The position numbers and the translations under genes are program-made. Below, piece by piece: positions 7,974 to 9,183 of a stretch of 9,183 nt of DNA. A model generated the notes under the pieces. That model had not been told where the DNA came from. It was given only the letters and a program-made list of their open reading frames with translations, and did no database searches. The stretch's first letter is position 1. Every line of letters begins with the position of its first letter. This DNA comes from an uncultured Collinsella sp. (lineage in GTDB: Bacteria > Actinomycetota > Coriobacteriia > Coriobacteriales > Coriobacteriaceae). The stretch is from assembly GCA_900549065.1 (NCBI GenBank), contig URNC01000080.1:1-9183 (forward strand), given 5' to 3'.

Positions 7974-8246
7974 AGGGTCCTCCTTGTTGAGGGGAGTTAG
8001 CGTACGTGTCGTATTTGCTTCAAAAAACCTAGATGTCGCTCACGTCAAGCTCTTGAGCCCACAAAGGGTGCAGCGCGCCTTTGCGGTGGTTTTGGCGATC
8101 TGCCGGTGGCGTTTATGCGTGTGCGGAGTCCTCGCGGCGTGCCGAGGGTGACATGCAGGTTTTTCGACTAGGACTGCCTTCCATGGCACACCTCCTAAAG
8201 GCTGAGCGCAGCGCGCTTTGGGTATCTCGTACCCCTTTTTAATCCG
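7974..8246 (-). promoter_or_regulatory. candidate structured 5' leader of mgtA
   Basis: About 270 nt separate the predicted transcript start from the mgtA ATG. In transcript order it shows a GGGTA/TACCC hairpin (8220-8234), then an AGGAGG-led 23-codon ORF. Two stems within that ORF exclude each other: 8130-8134 with 8143-8147, and 8125-8132 with 8170-8178 (eight pairs, one bulge); they share 8130-8132. Next come a CAAAGG/CCTTTG hairpin (8062-8083) and a GCTCA/TGAGC hairpin (8038-8058) shortly before a run of six U (8022-8027). That U-run segment (8020-8030) can also pair over 11 positions, one a G-U, with 8157-8167 inside the ORF. I could not recognise the M-box riboswitch consensus. The stems are read by eye; their stability and conservation were not computed. 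Confidence 0.45.
8113..8184 (-). CDS. putative mgtA leader peptide (upstream ORF, 23 aa)
   Basis: The ATG at 8184 follows AGGAGG (8191-8196) with a six-base spacer, as good a ribosome site as any in the window. The ORF is 23 codons with a TAA stop. The peptide starts MEGSPSRKTC, contains a second Ser-Pro-Ser followed by ARR, and ends REDSAHA. It lies 139 bases upstream of mgtA, on the same strand. The two SPS-x(0-1)-R repeats, the basic pairs and the acidic RED stretch recall in style the short Pro/Arg-containing MgtL leader of Salmonella mgtA, but there is no real sequence identity. Its codons overlap the mutually exclusive stems of the leader, so ribosome position could select the fold. A functional small protein is less likely. 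Translation is inferred from the Shine-Dalgarno site alone. Confidence 0.5.
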   Translation of the reverse strand: MEGSPSRKTCMSPSARREDSAHA

Positions 8247-8251
8247 CCCGT

Positions 8252-8280
8252 ATTCTTGATGAGGGGGTTTGACATGTCAA
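8252..8280 (-). promoter_or_regulatory. predicted mgtA promoter
   Basis: A perfect -35 TTGACA (complement of 8275-8280) is followed after 17 bases by AAGAAT (complement of 8252-8257), four of six matches to the -10 consensus. A start near 8246 would give the long leader described separately. No other pair of this quality was seen between here and the gene. Confidence 0.45.
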
Positions 8281-8284
8281 CCCC
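8265..8284. promoter_or_regulatory. palindrome overlapping the mgtA -35 box, possible operator
   Basis: TTGACATGTCAA (8269-8280) is a perfect 12-bp palindrome. After one mismatch it continues as GGG (8265-8267) opposite CCC (8282-8284). Because half of it is the -35 hexamer of the predicted mgtA promoter, a dimeric regulator bound here would block or alter mgtA initiation. It also offers a TTGACA facing pyrE, but no good -10 lies 17 bases downstream on that side (GGAAAA), so two-way promoter use is doubtful. The binding protein is unknown. Confidence 0.4.
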
Positions 8285-8370
8285 ATTGTTCGGAAAACCA
8301 TTCCCCCTGACAAAGCCTTTACAGAATGCCGTGGCCCCAAAGCGCGCCCGCATCGACGCTTCGCCTGCGC

Positions 8371-8376
8371 TAAACT
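8371..8376 (+). promoter_or_regulatory. weak pyrE -10 candidate
   Basis: TAAACT matches the -10 consensus at four of six positions and lies 34 bases before the pyrE ATG, a sensible distance for a short leader. No convincing -35 was seen 16-18 bases upstream. No pyrimidine-type attenuator is evident in the short stretch before the gene. Confidence 0.25.
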
Positions 8377-8410
8377 GGAAGGCACGTACGCGATTACGAG
8401 AGGAGCCCGC

Positions 8411-9094
8411 ATGGAGGCTTACAAGCAAGAGTTCATCAAGTTTATGGTCGAGTCCGACGTCCTTAAGTTCGGCAGCTTTACGCTCAAGAGCGGCCGTCAG
8501 TCCCCGTTCTTTATGAACGCCGGCGCTTACGTGACGGGCTATCAGCTCAAGAAGCTGGGCGAGTATTACGCCCAAGCCATCCACGATAACTTTGGCGACG
8601 ACTTTGACGTCCTGTTTGGGCCGGCCTACAAGGGTATTCCGCTGGCTGTTGTTACCGCCATTGCCTACCACGAGCTGTACGGCAAGGAGGTCAAGTACTG
8701 CTGTGACCGCAAGGAGGCCAAGGATCACGGTGCCGATAAGGGCAACCTGCTGGGTTATGAGCCCAAGGACGACGACCGCGTGGTCATGGTCGAGGACGTT
8801 ACCACCAGCGGCAAGTCCATCGACGAGACCTATCCCAAGGTCAAGGCTGCTGCCGATGTCGAGATCAAGGGCCTCATCGTGTCCCTCAACCGCATGGAGG
8901 TCGGCAAGGGTGGCGTGACCACCGCTCAGAAGGAGATCGAGGCAAAGTACGGCTTCCCCGTTGCGAGCATCGTTTCCATGGCCGAGGTCGTCGAGACCCT
9001 CTACAACCACGAGATCGACGGCAAGGTCGTCATCGACGACGAGCTCAAGGCCGCCATCGATGCCTACTACGAGCAGTACGGAGCTCGAGAGTAG
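8411..9094 (+). CDS. pyrE: orotate phosphoribosyltransferase, 227 aa
   Basis: The enzyme transfers the phosphoribosyl group of PRPP to orotate to make orotidine 5'-monophosphate, the fifth step of de novo UMP synthesis, in the cytoplasm. The PRPP-binding signature VVMVEDVTTSGKS is at residues 124-136, with the two acidic residues E128 and D129. GPAYKGIPLA is at 70-79, and the flexible catalytic loop around KYCCDRKEAKDHG is at 95-107, with the lysines and histidine expected of the family. The N-terminal SGRQSPFFMNAG segment (27-38) matches the orotate-binding region. Length is usual for the bacterial enzyme. The ATG at 8411 follows AGGAG (8401-8405). The gene stands apart from other pyr genes in this window, divergent from mgtA, and is followed by a strong hairpin, so it is probably transcribed alone. 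It appears intact. Confidence 0.95.
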   Translation: MEAYKQEFIKFMVESDVLKFGSFTLKSGRQSPFFMNAGAYVTGYQLKKLGEYYAQAIHDNFGDDFDVLFGPAYKGIPLAVVTAIAYHELYGKEVKYCCDRKEAKDHGADKGNLLGYEPKDDDRVVMVEDVTTSGKSIDETYPKVKAAADVEIKGLIVSLNRMEVGKGGVTTAQKEIEAKYGFPVASIVSMAEVVETLYNHEIDGKVVIDDELKAAIDAYYEQYGARE

Positions 9095-9097
9095 GTA

Positions 9098-9125
9098 GTT
9101 ACGCGGGTTTACCAACCCGCGTAAC
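9098..9125 (+). terminator. hairpin after pyrE, possible terminator
   Basis: GTTACGCGGGTT (9098-9109) and AACCCGCGTAAC (9114-9125) form a perfect 12-bp GC-rich stem with a TACC loop, starting three bases after the pyrE stop. There is no U-run after it (GGCTCGACG follows), so it is either a terminator without a U-tract or a 3' stabilising hairpin. The remaining 58 bases to the window edge show no start, Shine-Dalgarno site or recognisable protein. Confidence 0.5.
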
Positions 9126-9183
9126 GGCTCGACGCTGCGCGGGCCGCATTTGGACAATCTGACGTTCAACTTCAAGGGCGCGA

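Noticed and set aside
5151..8000. Two long plus-strand open frames across mgtA (5151-6257 and 6579-8000)
   Set aside because: mgtA carries every P-type ATPase motif on the minus strand; the plus frames have shadow composition (His/Gly/Asp/Val runs).
8032..8112. In-frame continuation of the leader ORF past its TAA (26 further codons to the next stop)
   Set aside because: It has no start codon or Shine-Dalgarno site of its own, and read-through of TAA has no support.
7974..8246. M-box magnesium riboswitch
   Set aside because: I could not find the conserved GUGAGGCUCC-type core or the paired arms; a covariance search would decide.
8195..9175. Minus-strand open frame of 326 codons across pyrE
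   Set aside because: Antisense to an intact pyrE with a PRPP signature; the content is Leu/Val/Asp-rich shadow.
1..9183. tRNA, rRNA, CRISPR array, integrase or insertion-sequence transposase
   Set aside because: No such sequence was recognised on either strand.

Overview
The window looks like a chromosomal segment of a high-GC actinobacterium of the class Coriobacteriia, most likely Collinsella or a close relative. Three things point there: GC-rich coding sequence with strong GC bias at third positions, long antisense open frames caused by that bias, and a LuxR-type regulator with an N-terminal 12-helix membrane half, a family greatly expanded in Coriobacteriia. The genus is an inference; no rRNA or tRNA gene is present.

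Layout. (1) Positions 1-3116, minus strand: a three-gene operon, read right to left. It encodes a 245-residue protein with zinc ribbons at both ends (DUF4428-like N-terminus), a 440-residue protein with two zinc ribbons and two membrane helices, and an SPFH-domain protein cut by the left window edge. The set resembles the ydjG/ydjI part of the Bacillus ydjFGHI membrane-stress operon. (2) Positions 3117-3479: a divergent intergenic region holding a REP-like GTCCC-rich repeat. (3) Positions 3480-5023, plus strand: a membrane-anchored LuxR-family regulator split by an apparent 1-base deletion near 4215. (4) Positions 5024-5204: the gap between convergent genes, with a 67-base long imperfect palindrome and a GCN-type low-complexity stretch. 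(5) Positions 5205-7973, minus strand: mgtA, a P-type Mg2+ importer. (6) Positions 7974-8410: a 437-base divergent control region. Its mgtA side has a promoter candidate, a leader of about 270 nt and a 23-codon upstream ORF with a near-ideal Shine-Dalgarno site. (7) Positions 8411-9094, plus strand: pyrE, orotate phosphoribosyltransferase, followed by a perfect 12-bp hairpin.

The best candidate for an undescribed system is the mgtA leader. A short ORF resembling an MgtL-type leader peptide lies over mutually exclusive RNA stems and upstream of a U-run that can pair back to the ORF. I see no M-box consensus. This suggests a translation-coupled control of Mg2+ uptake analogous to, but different in sequence from, the enterobacterial mgtL/mgtA leader. 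A perfect 12-bp palindrome that contains the mgtA -35 box is a second regulatory candidate.
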